Of a stretch of DNA of 64,000 nucleotides, positions 42,886 to 50,443 are shown piece by piece. Source of the DNA: Myxococcus sp046520405 (GTDB lineage: Bacteria; Myxococcota; Myxococcia; Myxococcales; Myxococcaceae). The first letter of the stretch is position 1. Every line of letters starts with the position of its first letter. The notes beneath the pieces are model-generated. The model was given only the letters and a program-made list of their open reading frames with translations, had not been told where the DNA came from and did no database searches. The position numbers and the translations under genes were made by a program. The stretch spans positions 1 to 64,000 of the forward strand of contig JBKGHI010000002.1 of assembly GCA_046520405.1 (NCBI GenBank), in the 5' to 3' direction.

Positions 42886-43701
42886 GTGAGGCACTCGCTG
42901 TGGGGGATGCTGCTGGCCGTGCCGCTGACGGCTTTCGGTCAGGGCAAGGAAGCGAAGGCCCTGAAGTCCACCGTCGCTGCCGTGAAGACGGCACCGGGGG
43001 TGCCGGGAGTGAATTGGGAAGGCCAGGTTCTGCGGGCCACGGGCGCCGGGGCTCCGGACCTGAAGGCGTCCAACCCCGGGCAGGCCCGGCTGGGCGCCGA
43101 GCGGACCGCCAAACAAGCCGCCCTGCAGAGTCTCCTGGAGCAGGCCGGGCGTATCCAGATCAGCGCGGGCCGCACCGTCGCGGATGAGCTGACCCGGGAA
43201 GACGTCCGCAAGCGCGTCGAGGCCGCCATCGGTGGCTACAAGGTCGTCGCCCGGCGGTTCTTCTCGGACAGTGGCGTGGAGATCGACGTGGAGGTGCCGC
43301 TCGCGGCCATCACCGCGTCGCTGCTCTCGCCTCCGCCCTCGGACGCGGCCATTGCCCTCAATGGCGCGGGCGCGAAGAAGTACACGGGCCTGGTGGTGGA
43401 CGCGCGCGGGCTCGGCGTGCATCCCGTGCTGGCGCCCCGGTTGTTGGACGATAGCGGCAAGGCGCTCTACGGCGCGGCCGCGCTGGCCAGTGAGCACCGC
43501 GCCGCGACTGGCGTGGCCGCGTGGTTCCAGAGCCTGGACGCTGCGAAGAAGGCTGCGCTGGTGGGGGACAAGCCCCTGGTGGTGAAGGCCACCGGTTCAA
43601 AGGGCTCCGACCTGGTGCTGGCCTCGGGGGACGCGAAGGCGCTCACCGAGGTGAACACTCGCTTCCTGGCCGAGGGCCGGGTGATCATCGTCACGCAGTG
43701 A
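42886..43701 (+). CDS. LPP20-like secreted protein
   Basis: 271-residue exported protein with signal peptide (SLWGMLLAVPLTAFG) and no lipobox. Residues 40-150 resemble the LPP20/FlgT-N type fold found in envelope proteins: an opening NWEGQVLRATGAGAPD, a helix ARLGAERTAKQAALQSLLEQ and GGYKVVARRFFSDSGVEIDVEVPL. The C-terminal half (YTGLVVDARGLGVHPVLAP...GKALYG) is a second repeat-like domain often fused to it. GTG 42886 has GGAGG seven bases upstream. The PEGA lipoprotein gene follows after 22 bases, so they are probably one operon. Function unknown. Confidence 0.75.
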   Translation: MRHSLWGMLLAVPLTAFGQGKEAKALKSTVAAVKTAPGVPGVNWEGQVLRATGAGAPDLKASNPGQARLGAERTAKQAALQSLLEQAGRIQISAGRTVADELTREDVRKRVEAAIGGYKVVARRFFSDSGVEIDVEVPLAAITASLLSPPPSDAAIALNGAGAKKYTGLVVDARGLGVHPVLAPRLLDDSGKALYGAAALASEHRAATGVAAWFQSLDAAKKAALVGDKPLVVKATGSKGSDLVLASGDAKALTEVNTRFLAEGRVIIVTQ

Positions 43702-43723
43702 CTTCGAGGTCCTTGGCGCGCTG

Positions 43724-44086
43724 ATGCGGAACGTATTGCTGCTGGTGGCGGTGTTCACGTTCGCTGGGTGCGCGAAGCGTCGGGAGCCCGAGTCCCTGCT
43801 CAAGGCGCGGGAGCTGATGGCGGAGGCCCAGAATCCCAGCGGCAACCTGGCCCTGCTGTGCGAGCCCACGGACGCGGAGGTGTACCTCGACGGTGTCTGG
43901 CAGGGGCTGTGCAGTGACTTCAACGGCTCGCCCAAGGCGCTCCGGGTCGGCACGGGGCTCCATGAGATTGAAGTGAAGAAGCGGGGCTATTGGCCCTATA
44001 CGACGTACTTCGAGCCCAGCCGGGCCCGGGCGCGGCTGACCATCCAGCTGCGTGCGACGGGGGCCTCGGGTGGTGGGGCGGAGTGA
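43724..44086 (+). CDS. PEGA-domain lipoprotein
   Basis: 120-residue lipoprotein with lipobox FAGC at Cys16, a short helix (RELMAEAQ) and one PEGA-type beta domain (LALLCEPTDAEVYLDGVWQG...LRVGTGLHEIEVKKRGYWPY). PEGA domains occur in surface proteins and are thought to pack on membranes or cell-wall layers. It is directly behind the LPP20-like gene. The Gly-rich end is probably disordered. Confidence 0.85.
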   Translation: MRNVLLLVAVFTFAGCAKRREPESLLKARELMAEAQNPSGNLALLCEPTDAEVYLDGVWQGLCSDFNGSPKALRVGTGLHEIEVKKRGYWPYTTYFEPSRARARLTIQLRATGASGGGAE

Positions 44087-44174
44087 TGCCTCGCCGGGTG
44101 TGAAGCGAGCGGGCTGGCGTGCCAGGCTGTTCCGAGGGGGAGGTGTCAGGCGATGATTCCGGCGCTTTCTCGAA

Positions 44175-45494
44175 GTGCAATCAGCGCATGCCGCCGCCGT
44201 AACTGGGACTGAAGAGGAGAGCGCCATCGGACGCCGCAGGAAAGGTCATTCCCCCGCCGCCGTGAAACCCGCTGCCGCGCCGCCCGCGCCGGTTCGTCCC
44301 GCACCCGTGCTGCACGAGGTGCCGCCGCCCCAGGCTCACGCCAAGGCCGTGTCCCCGGCGAAGCAGGCACCCGTCGCGGAGCCCGTGGCGGTGGGCGAGA
44401 GCGCGCTGTCCGAGACGGACGCCCGCCGCATCGACCTGTGGTGGTCGGCGGTGATGGTGGGCTCGCTGGGGCTGGTGTTCGCGCTGCTTTCCGTGTTTGG
44501 CGGCGTGGCGGTGCCCGTGCTGCTCGCGCTGGCGGGCGCGTACGTGTTCAACCCCATCGTCACCGAGTTGGAGAAGCGGCGGCTGGACCGCACGTGGGGG
44601 ACGACGCTCGTCTTCGCGGCGGGCACGCTGATGCTGGTGGGCGGCGTGCTGTACCTCATCCCGGTGTTCCGCGAAGAGGCGTCGAAGCTGCCAGACTTCT
44701 TCAACCGCGCGAGCACGCAGGTGGTGCCGAAGGTGGAAGGCCTGGTGGGGCACTCGCTGCCGGACCTGGTGCGCCAGCGGACCACGGAGCTGGGAAAGCA
44801 GGCGTCGGAGCTGGTCCAGAGCGCGGGCCCCGCGGCGGCGCGCATCCTGGCGAGCTTCGCGGGCAACACGGCGCGGCTGGTGGTGACCCTGCTGGGCCTG
44901 TCGGTGGTGCCGGTGTTGGCCTTCTTCTTCCTCCAGGACTACCCCCGGCTGATGGGCATGGTGAAGGACCTGCTGCCCCGGCGCGCGGTAGGGCTGGTGA
45001 GCCGGCGCTTCGCCGAGGTGGACGAGGTGCTCTCCGCCTTCGTGCGCGGCCAGCTCATCGTGGGCGGCGTGCTGTCGGTCATCTACGCGGCGGGCCTGTC
45101 CGCGGCGCGCATCGACATGGCCATCGTCATTGGCGTGATTGCCGGCTTCGGCAACATGGTGCCGTACCTGGGCACCGGCGTGGGCATCGTGCTGTCGCTG
45201 GTGGGGCTGATGCTGTCGTGGCAGGGGCCGTGGCAGCTCGCGGCGGTGGCGGCCACCTTCGTCGTCGGGCAGATGCTGGAGGGCTTCGTCATCACCCCGC
45301 GCATCGTGGGTGAGAAGGTCGGCCTGGCGCCGGTGGCGATCATCCTGGCCATCCTCGCCTTTGGTGAGCTGTTCGGCTTCGTGGGCATCCTGCTGGCGGT
45401 GCCGGTGGCGGCCATCCTGAAGGTGGTGCTGAGCGTGGTGGTGCAGCGCTACCAGCGGACGCGGCTGTACACGGGGGAGCCCAAGTCGCCGTGA
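44175..45494 (+). CDS. AI-2E family (UPF0118) membrane permease
   Basis: 439-residue integral membrane protein. A long Ala/Pro-rich cytoplasmic N-terminus (about 90 residues) precedes about eight transmembrane segments and the family's central amphipathic region. Family landmarks are VVPVLAFFFLQDYPRL, VRGQLIVGGVLSVIYAAGL, GFGNMVPYLGTG and EGFVITPRIVGEKVGL. Members transport diverse small molecules or ions; the AI-2 link is historical. Start is uncertain: GTG 44175 has no good ribosome binding site, while GAGGAG at about 44215 sits just ahead of an ATC codon. The stop overlaps the uracil-DNA glycosylase start (GTGA), so they are coupled. Confidence 0.88.
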   Translation: MQSAHAAAVTGTEEESAIGRRRKGHSPAAVKPAAAPPAPVRPAPVLHEVPPPQAHAKAVSPAKQAPVAEPVAVGESALSETDARRIDLWWSAVMVGSLGLVFALLSVFGGVAVPVLLALAGAYVFNPIVTELEKRRLDRTWGTTLVFAAGTLMLVGGVLYLIPVFREEASKLPDFFNRASTQVVPKVEGLVGHSLPDLVRQRTTELGKQASELVQSAGPAAARILASFAGNTARLVVTLLGLSVVPVLAFFFLQDYPRLMGMVKDLLPRRAVGLVSRRFAEVDEVLSAFVRGQLIVGGVLSVIYAAGLSAARIDMAIVIGVIAGFGNMVPYLGTGVGIVLSLVGLMLSWQGPWQLAAVAATFVVGQMLEGFVITPRIVGEKVGLAPVAIILAILAFGELFGFVGILLAVPVAAILKVVLSVVVQRYQRTRLYTGEPKSP

Positions 45495-46197
45495 CGAAGT
45501 TGGAGGCGCTCCATAAGGAGATCACCGGCTGCAGGGCCTGTCCCCGGCTGGTGGAGTGGCGGGAGGAGGTGGCGCGGGTGAAGCGCCGGGCCTACCGCGA
45601 CTGGAGCTACTGGGGCCTGCCGGTGCCGGGCTTCGGGGACCCGAAGGCGCGGCTCATCATCGTCGGGCTCGCGCCGGCGGCCATGGGGCGAACCGGACGG
45701 GACGGATGTTCACCGGAGATCGCTCCGGGGACTTCCTCTATGCCGGGCTGCACCGCGCGGGCTTCGCGAACCAGGCGCGCAGCGAGCACCGGGACGACGG
45801 GCTCCGCCTTCACGATGCGTTCATCGTCTCCGCGGCGCGCTGTGCGCCGCCCGACAACAAGCCCCTCCCGGAGGAGCTGGCCCGGTGTGCGCCGTTCCTG
45901 GACCGGGAGCTGGCGTTGCTGCCGGGCAGGGTGCTGCTGGCGCTGGGGGCCATTGGCTGGAACGCCGCGCTGGTGGCGCTGGCCCGGCAGGGGATGCAGC
46001 TCCCATCGCCTCGGCCGGCGTTCGGCCATGGGGCGGAGCTGAGCCTGCCGGGCGGACGGACGCTGCTGGGCTGCTACCACGTCAGTCAGCAGAACACGCA
46101 GACGGGGCGGCTCACCCCGGCGATGTTCGATGCAGTCATGTCCCGGGTCCACGCGCTGCTGGAAACGGCGGATCCGAAGGCGCGCGGGAAGAGTTGA
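45491..46197 (+). pseudogene. Family 5 uracil-DNA glycosylase (UdgB-like), frameshifted
   Basis: Base-excision repair enzyme of the [4Fe-4S] UDG superfamily, about 235 aa when repaired. The N-terminus has a CxxC cluster element (GCRACPRLVEW) and motif GLAPAA. The frame breaks just after it at about 45680-45690: one missing C would restore AAHGANRTGRMFTGDRSGD, the family-5 active-site motif, which is visible in the adjacent frame and runs on to 46197. The other motif, YHVSQQNTQTGRL, is intact and supplies the second active-site His. It shares its GTGA junction with the permease gene. Either the sequence has an indel or the repair gene is inactivated. Confidence 0.87.
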
Positions 46198-46216
46198 AGA
46201 ACCCTTCTGTGTTTCC

Positions 46217-46246
46217 TTGACAGCTTGGGGAGCCCGCTGGTATTCC
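46217..46246 (+). promoter_or_regulatory. Promoter of tRNA-Val (and possibly thrS)
   Basis: Perfect -35 TTGACA (46217-46222), an 18-base spacer and TATTCC (46241-46246), about 30 bases upstream of the mature tRNA. It is the only promoter-like signal I see ahead of thrS. Confidence 0.6.
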
Positions 46247-46275
46247 CCGCGCCACCAAAGCGGCTGCAACGCCAA

Positions 46276-46347
<72 letters not shown>

Positions 46348-46367
46348 TCATCAGTGAGTGACTTTCA

Positions 46368-46410
46368 GCGGGCGGCATGGCTTCCAAAGAGCCTGCCGCC
46401 CGCTTTTTTT
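46368..46410 (+). terminator. Strong intrinsic terminator between tRNA-Val and thrS
   Basis: Arms GCGGGCGGCATGGC and GCCTGCCGCCCGC pair (with minor mismatches) around TTCCAAAGA, followed by seven T. It ends only 11 bases before the thrS start, leaving no room for a separate promoter. Confidence 0.85.
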
Positions 46411-46421
46411 CCGAGGTTCGT

Positions 46422-48350
46422 ATGTCCGACATCATCACGGTGACGCTCCCCGACGGCTCGCAGAAGCAGACGGCCCGGGGCACCACCATCGCGGACTTCG
46501 TGCGGGAGAGCATCGGCCCCGGCCTGGCGAAGGCCGCCTTGTTCGCGCGCGTGAACGGCCAGGACATGGACCTGGCGCGCAAGCTGGACGAGGACGCGAA
46601 GCTCCAGATCTTCACGCCCAAGAGCCCCGAGTCCCTGGAGCTCATCCGCCACGACGCCGCCCACGTGGTGGCCAGCGCGGTGCAGAAGCTGTTCCCCGGT
46701 ACGCAGGTGACCATCGGTCCCGCGACGGAGGAGGGCTTCTATTACGACTTCTTCCGCGAGAAGCCCTTCACGCCCGAGGACCTGGAGAAGATCGAGGCCG
46801 AGGCGAACGCCGAGCTGAAGCGGGACATGGCCTTCGTCCGCACCGAAATCTCCATGGACGAGGCCGTGCGCCTGTTCGAGGAGAAGGGCGAGAAGTTCAA
46901 GGTCGAGATCGTCAAGGACATCGCGGCCAAGGGCGCCAAGACGCTGACGCTCTACACGCACGGCGACTGGGTGGACTTCTGCCTGGGGCCCCACGCGCCC
47001 AGCACGGGGAAGATCGGCATCATCAAGATCCTCTCCTCCAGCGGCGCGTACTGGCGCGGTGACCACCGCAACCCGATGCTCCAGCGCGTCTACGGCACGG
47101 CCTTCTTCGACAAGAAGCAGCTGGCGGAGTACCTGAACCGCATCGAGGAGTCGAAGAAGCGCGACCACCGCAAGCTGGGCAAGGAGCTGGATCTCTTCCA
47201 CTTCCACCCGTACTCGCCGGGCTCCGCCTTCTGGACCCCGAAGGGCACCACGCTCTACACCACGCTGTCGAACTGGATGCGTCAGCTGACGCAGAACGAC
47301 GGCTACGTGGAGATCAAGACGCCCCTGATGTTCAACAAGGGGCTGTGGGAGACCAGCGGTCACTGGGGCAAGTACAAGGAGAACATGTTCCTCGTGCTCG
47401 ACAGCGAGTCGGGGGAGCATGACTTCTCGCTCAAGCCGATGAACTGCCCGTCGCACCACCTGTTCTACGGCTTCAAGAAGCACAGCTACCGCGACCTGCC
47501 GCTGCGCTACCACACGCAGGATGTGCTGCACCGCAACGAGGCGGCGGGCTCCCTGGGCGGCCTCACGCGCGTGCGCCAGTTCGCGCAGGACGACGCGCAC
47601 ATCTACTGCACCGAGGCGCAGATCACGGACGAAGTCCGGCGCTTCGTGAAGCTGCTGGACCACGTCTACAAGGCGGTGGGCCTCACCTACGCGGTGAAGC
47701 TGTCCACGCGGCCCGAGCAGCGCCTGGGGGATGACTCCCTGTGGGATCGCGCCGAGGGCGGCCTGAAGGCGGCGCTGGAGTCGCTGGGCCTCGAGTACGA
47801 GCTGGCCCCGGGCGACGGCGCCTTCTACGGACCGAAGATCGACTTCGCGGTGTCGGACAGCATCGGCCGCCGGTGGCAGTTGGGCACCATGCAGCTGGAT
47901 TACCTGGCCCCCGAGCGCTTCGACCTGACCTACGTGGGTGAGGACAACGCTCCGCACCGCCCCGTGGTGCTCCACCGCGCCATCTTCGGCTCCTTCGAGC
48001 GCTTCACGGCCATCCTCATCGAGCACTTCGCCGGCGCCTTTCCGGCCTGGCTTGCCCCCATCCAGGCGGTGCTGGTGACGGTGGCGGATCGGCAGAACGA
48101 TTACGCCCGGAAGGTGGAGGAGACCCTGAAGGCGAAGGGTTACCGGGTGGAGTTCGACGACCGTGGCCTGTCGATGAACGCGAAGATCCGCGAGGCGCAG
48201 CTCCAGAAGGTGCCGTTCACCCTGGTGGTGGGTGACAACGAGGTGGCGGGCGAGGGCGTGTCGCCTCGGCGTTACGGCGGCGAGGACCTCAAGACGATGA
48301 AGTTGACGGACTTCGAGGCCCTGCTGGCGAAGGAAGCGGCCCTGCCGTGA
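46422..48350 (+). CDS. thrS: Threonine-tRNA ligase
   Basis: 642-residue class II synthetase charging tRNA-Thr. N-terminal TGS domain (MSDIITVTLPDGSQKQTARG, residues 1-65), then an editing/SAD domain with HDAAHVVA. The catalytic core has SPGSAFWTPKGTTLYTTL, zinc-site Cys in MNCPSHH, motif 2 HRNEAAGSLGGLTRVRQF and motif 3 near APHRPVVLHRAIFGSFERF. A C-terminal anticodon-binding domain follows. ATG 46422 (GAGG five bases upstream) matches the TGS start. The in-frame ATG 46377 lies inside the terminator hairpin and lacks a ribosome binding site. Expression probably depends on read-through of that terminator from the tRNA-Val promoter, so attenuation is plausible. Confidence 0.97.
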   Translation: MSDIITVTLPDGSQKQTARGTTIADFVRESIGPGLAKAALFARVNGQDMDLARKLDEDAKLQIFTPKSPESLELIRHDAAHVVASAVQKLFPGTQVTIGPATEEGFYYDFFREKPFTPEDLEKIEAEANAELKRDMAFVRTEISMDEAVRLFEEKGEKFKVEIVKDIAAKGAKTLTLYTHGDWVDFCLGPHAPSTGKIGIIKILSSSGAYWRGDHRNPMLQRVYGTAFFDKKQLAEYLNRIEESKKRDHRKLGKELDLFHFHPYSPGSAFWTPKGTTLYTTLSNWMRQLTQNDGYVEIKTPLMFNKGLWETSGHWGKYKENMFLVLDSESGEHDFSLKPMNCPSHHLFYGFKKHSYRDLPLRYHTQDVLHRNEAAGSLGGLTRVRQFAQDDAHIYCTEAQITDEVRRFVKLLDHVYKAVGLTYAVKLSTRPEQRLGDDSLWDRAEGGLKAALESLGLEYELAPGDGAFYGPKIDFAVSDSIGRRWQLGTMQLDYLAPERFDLTYVGEDNAPHRPVVLHRAIFGSFERFTAILIEHFAGAFPAWLAPIQAVLVTVADRQNDYARKVEETLKAKGYRVEFDDRGLSMNAKIREAQLQKVPFTLVVGDNEVAGEGVSPRRYGGEDLKTMKLTDFEALLAKEAALP

Positions 48351-48388
48351 TCCGGCGGTCAGGACGCCTGTCTGCTTGCTGACGGGCC

Positions 48389-48416
48389 TTGACTCCCTGT
48401 TGCACCTAAGTATCTT
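48389..48416 (+). promoter_or_regulatory. Promoter upstream of rpmI
   Basis: TTGACT (48389-48394), a 16-base spacer and TATCTT (48411-48416). It gives a leader of roughly 95 bases before rpmI. It lies in the thrS-rpmI gap where infC is found in many bacteria. Confidence 0.6.
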
Positions 48417-48518
48417 GGCGCACTTTCGAGGGGAGCCTGCTCAAGTTCCCCAATTTTCGAGAGTTCTCGCACCGGCCGCTGCAGTGTCGACGGCGCAGTG
48501 CATGGAAGGATCAGGACG

Positions 48519-48725
48519 ATGCCGAAGTTGAAGACCCGCAGCAGCGCGAAGAAGCGCTTTGACGTGAAGAAGAGCGGCAAGGTCAAGCACGGCAAGGCCT
48601 TCGCGAAGCACCTCTTCACGTTCTCGAAGACGCCGAAGTCCAAGCGCAACGGCCGCGGCACCGGTCATCTTCGCGATATGGACGCGAAGAAGGTCATCAA
48701 GGAGATGTTCCCCTACGGGGGCTGA
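48519..48725 (+). CDS. rpmI: 50S ribosomal protein L35
   Basis: 68-residue basic ribosomal protein, clearly L35 (MPKLKTRSSAKKRF, then KHLFTFSKTPKSKRNGRGTGHL). ATG 48519 is the standard family start. It is followed by rplT after 98 bases. In many bacteria infC precedes it; here only about 170 bases separate it from thrS, too short for infC. Confidence 0.97.
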   Translation: MPKLKTRSSAKKRFDVKKSGKVKHGKAFAKHLFTFSKTPKSKRNGRGTGHLRDMDAKKVIKEMFPYGG

Positions 48726-48823
48726 TTTCGCTGTACTGAAGTCAGGATTACGTGGCCTCGTCGGAGCGGCGGTAAGCCTGCGCCGGGGGGCTTCCCAACT
48801 ACGCAGTCCGAAGTGAGGCAGTC

Positions 48824-49171
48824 ATGCGCGTGAAGAAGGGCGTCAAGGCCCGTCGTCGTCGTAATAGGATTTTGAAGCTGGCCAAGGGTTTCCGCGGCCG
48901 TCGGAAGAACTGCTACAAGCGCGCCAACCAGGCGGTTGAGCGGGCGCTGGACTACGCCAGCCGCGACCGCATGCAGCGCAAGCGGGATTTCCGTCGTCTG
49001 TGGATCGTCCGCATCAACGCGGCCGCCCGCACGGTGGGCCTCTCCTATTCGAAGCTGATCGCCGGTCTGACGAAGGCGAAGATCGGCCTGGACCGCAAGG
49101 TTCTGTCCGACCTGGCCATCGCGGATCCGTCGGGTTTTGCGGCCGTCGCCAACATCGCGAAGGCGGCCTGA
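48824..49171 (+). CDS. rplT: 50S ribosomal protein L20
   Basis: 115-residue L20 with the family opening MRVKKGVKARRRRNRILKLA and the central RKNCYKRANQAVERAL. L20 binds 23S rRNA early in assembly, and in several bacteria represses its own operon. ATG 48824 has a GAGG-type ribosome binding site. An intrinsic terminator lies between its stop and pheS. Confidence 0.97.
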   Translation: MRVKKGVKARRRRNRILKLAKGFRGRRKNCYKRANQAVERALDYASRDRMQRKRDFRRLWIVRINAAARTVGLSYSKLIAGLTKAKIGLDRKVLSDLAIADPSGFAAVANIAKAA

Positions 49172-49174
49172 GAC

Positions 49175-49283
49175 ACATCCGGCCCGAAAGGCCGGAGACA
49201 GAACGGGTGGGGTGGTGGGCTGACGCTGGCCACCCTGTCCGGATGTTTGAACGGGCTGCCTCTTCGGGGCGGCCCTTTTTTTT
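49175..49283 (+). terminator. Structured leader and intrinsic terminator upstream of pheS
   Basis: Nested inverted repeats: ACATCCGG (49175-49182) with CCGGATGT (49239-49246), a local hairpin CCGGCC/GGCCGG at 49179-49195, and GGGTGG/CCACCC at 49205-49235. A terminator hairpin GGGCTGCC/GGGCGGCCC at 49253-49275 follows with eight T (49276-49283). No promoter is apparent between the T-run and the pheS start at 49332. This could end the rpmI-rplT transcript, or control pheST by attenuation. Confidence 0.75.
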
Positions 49284-49331
49284 GCCTCGGCGCCAAGGGC
49301 GCGCGGGGAACTGGAACGGAGGCGGAAGTCC

Positions 49332-50381
49332 ATGCGGGATCGGTTGCTGGCGCTCGCGGAGTCCGCGAGGCGGGAGATTGGCGGCGCGTCGGAGCTGTCC
49401 GCGGTGGAAGCGCTGCGGGTCCGCTACCTGGGCAAGAAGGGCGAGCTGTCTGGCGTGCTGGGCGGCATGGGCAAGCTGCCCCCGGATGAGCGGCGCTCGC
49501 TGGGCGAGGTGGCCAACAGCGTGAAGGCGGAGCTGGAGAAGCTGCTCACCGAGGCCGTGGAGCGCGCCGAGGCGGCCGCGCTGGAGGCCCAGCTTCAGGG
49601 CCCGGGCCTGGACGTGACGCTGCCGGGGCGCGGCGTGGCGCTGGGCAGCCGGCACCCGGTGTCACGGACGATGGAGGAGATTGTCCGGACCTTCTCGCGG
49701 CTCGGCTTCGACGTGGCCAGCGGCCCGGAAATCGAGCTGGACTACTTCAACTTCGAGGCGCTGAACCTGCCGAAGGACCACCCCGCGCGGGACATGCAGG
49801 ACACCTTCTACGTGGACGAGGCCACGCTGGGCCACGCGAAGAAGGCGGACAGCTCCGCGCTGCTGCGCACGCACACGTCCCCGGTGCAGGTGCGGTACAT
49901 GCTGAACCGCAAGCCGCCCATCCGCGCGGTGATGCCGGGCCGGGTGTACCGGCGCGACTCGGACATCACGCACACGCCGATGTTCCACCAGGTGGAGGGC
50001 CTGCTGGTGGACAAGGGCGTGACGTTCGCCGAGCTGAAGGGCTCGCTGGCGGCGTTCGTGACGGCGTTCTTCGGCTCCGACACGCGCACGCGCTTCCGCC
50101 CGTCCTTCTTCCCCTTCACGGAGCCCTCCGCGGAGGTGGACATCACCTGCACGAACTGCGCGGGCAAGGGCTGCCGCATCTGCAAGCAGACGGGGTGGCT
50201 GGAGGTGCTGGGCAGCGGCATGGTGCACCCCAACGTCTTCACGTCCGCCGGGTATGACCCGAACGAGGTGACGGGCTACGCGTTCGGCATGGGCGTGGAG
50301 CGCATCGCCATGCTGCGCTACCGCATCGACGACCTGCGGATGATGTTCGAGAACGACGCGCGGTTCCTCGAGCAGTTCTGA
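49332..50381 (+). CDS. pheS: Phenylalanine-tRNA ligase alpha subunit
   Basis: 349-residue catalytic subunit of the (alpha-beta)2 enzyme. An N-terminal coiled coil (residues 1-85) binds tRNA. The class II core has motif 1 around GSRHPVSRTMEEIVRTFSRL, HTSPVQVRYM, motif 2 RFRPSFFPFTEPSAEVD and motif 3 GMGVERIAMLRY. A four-Cys segment (CTNCAGKGCRIC) is present as in several bacterial alpha subunits. ATG 49332 is preceded by GGAGG. pheT follows after 62 bases that hold a GGGGGCC/GGCCCCC hairpin at 50389-50410. Confidence 0.97.
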   Translation: MRDRLLALAESARREIGGASELSAVEALRVRYLGKKGELSGVLGGMGKLPPDERRSLGEVANSVKAELEKLLTEAVERAEAAALEAQLQGPGLDVTLPGRGVALGSRHPVSRTMEEIVRTFSRLGFDVASGPEIELDYFNFEALNLPKDHPARDMQDTFYVDEATLGHAKKADSSALLRTHTSPVQVRYMLNRKPPIRAVMPGRVYRRDSDITHTPMFHQVEGLLVDKGVTFAELKGSLAAFVTAFFGSDTRTRFRPSFFPFTEPSAEVDITCTNCAGKGCRICKQTGWLEVLGSGMVHPNVFTSAGYDPNEVTGYAFGMGVERIAMLRYRIDDLRMMFENDARFLEQF

Positions 50382-50443
50382 GATTCCAGGGGGCCGCGTC
50401 GTGGGCCCCCGTGTTCCAGCCGATTGATGAAGAGGGTGGACCT

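Noticed and set aside
44205..44235. ATC as start codon of the AI-2E-type permease, because GAGGAG precedes it
   Set aside because: ATC starts are very rare (infC being the known case); composition alone cannot support it, so the GTG at 44175 is kept with low certainty.
48351..48518. A hidden or shortened infC between thrS and rpmI
   Set aside because: Only 168 bases, no frame with IF3 sequence on either strand.
49243..49331. A leader peptide with Phe codons (ATG 49243) controlling pheST
   Set aside because: The Phe-Phe pair comes from the terminator T-run itself, the frame runs on past the pheS start and has no good ribosome binding site.
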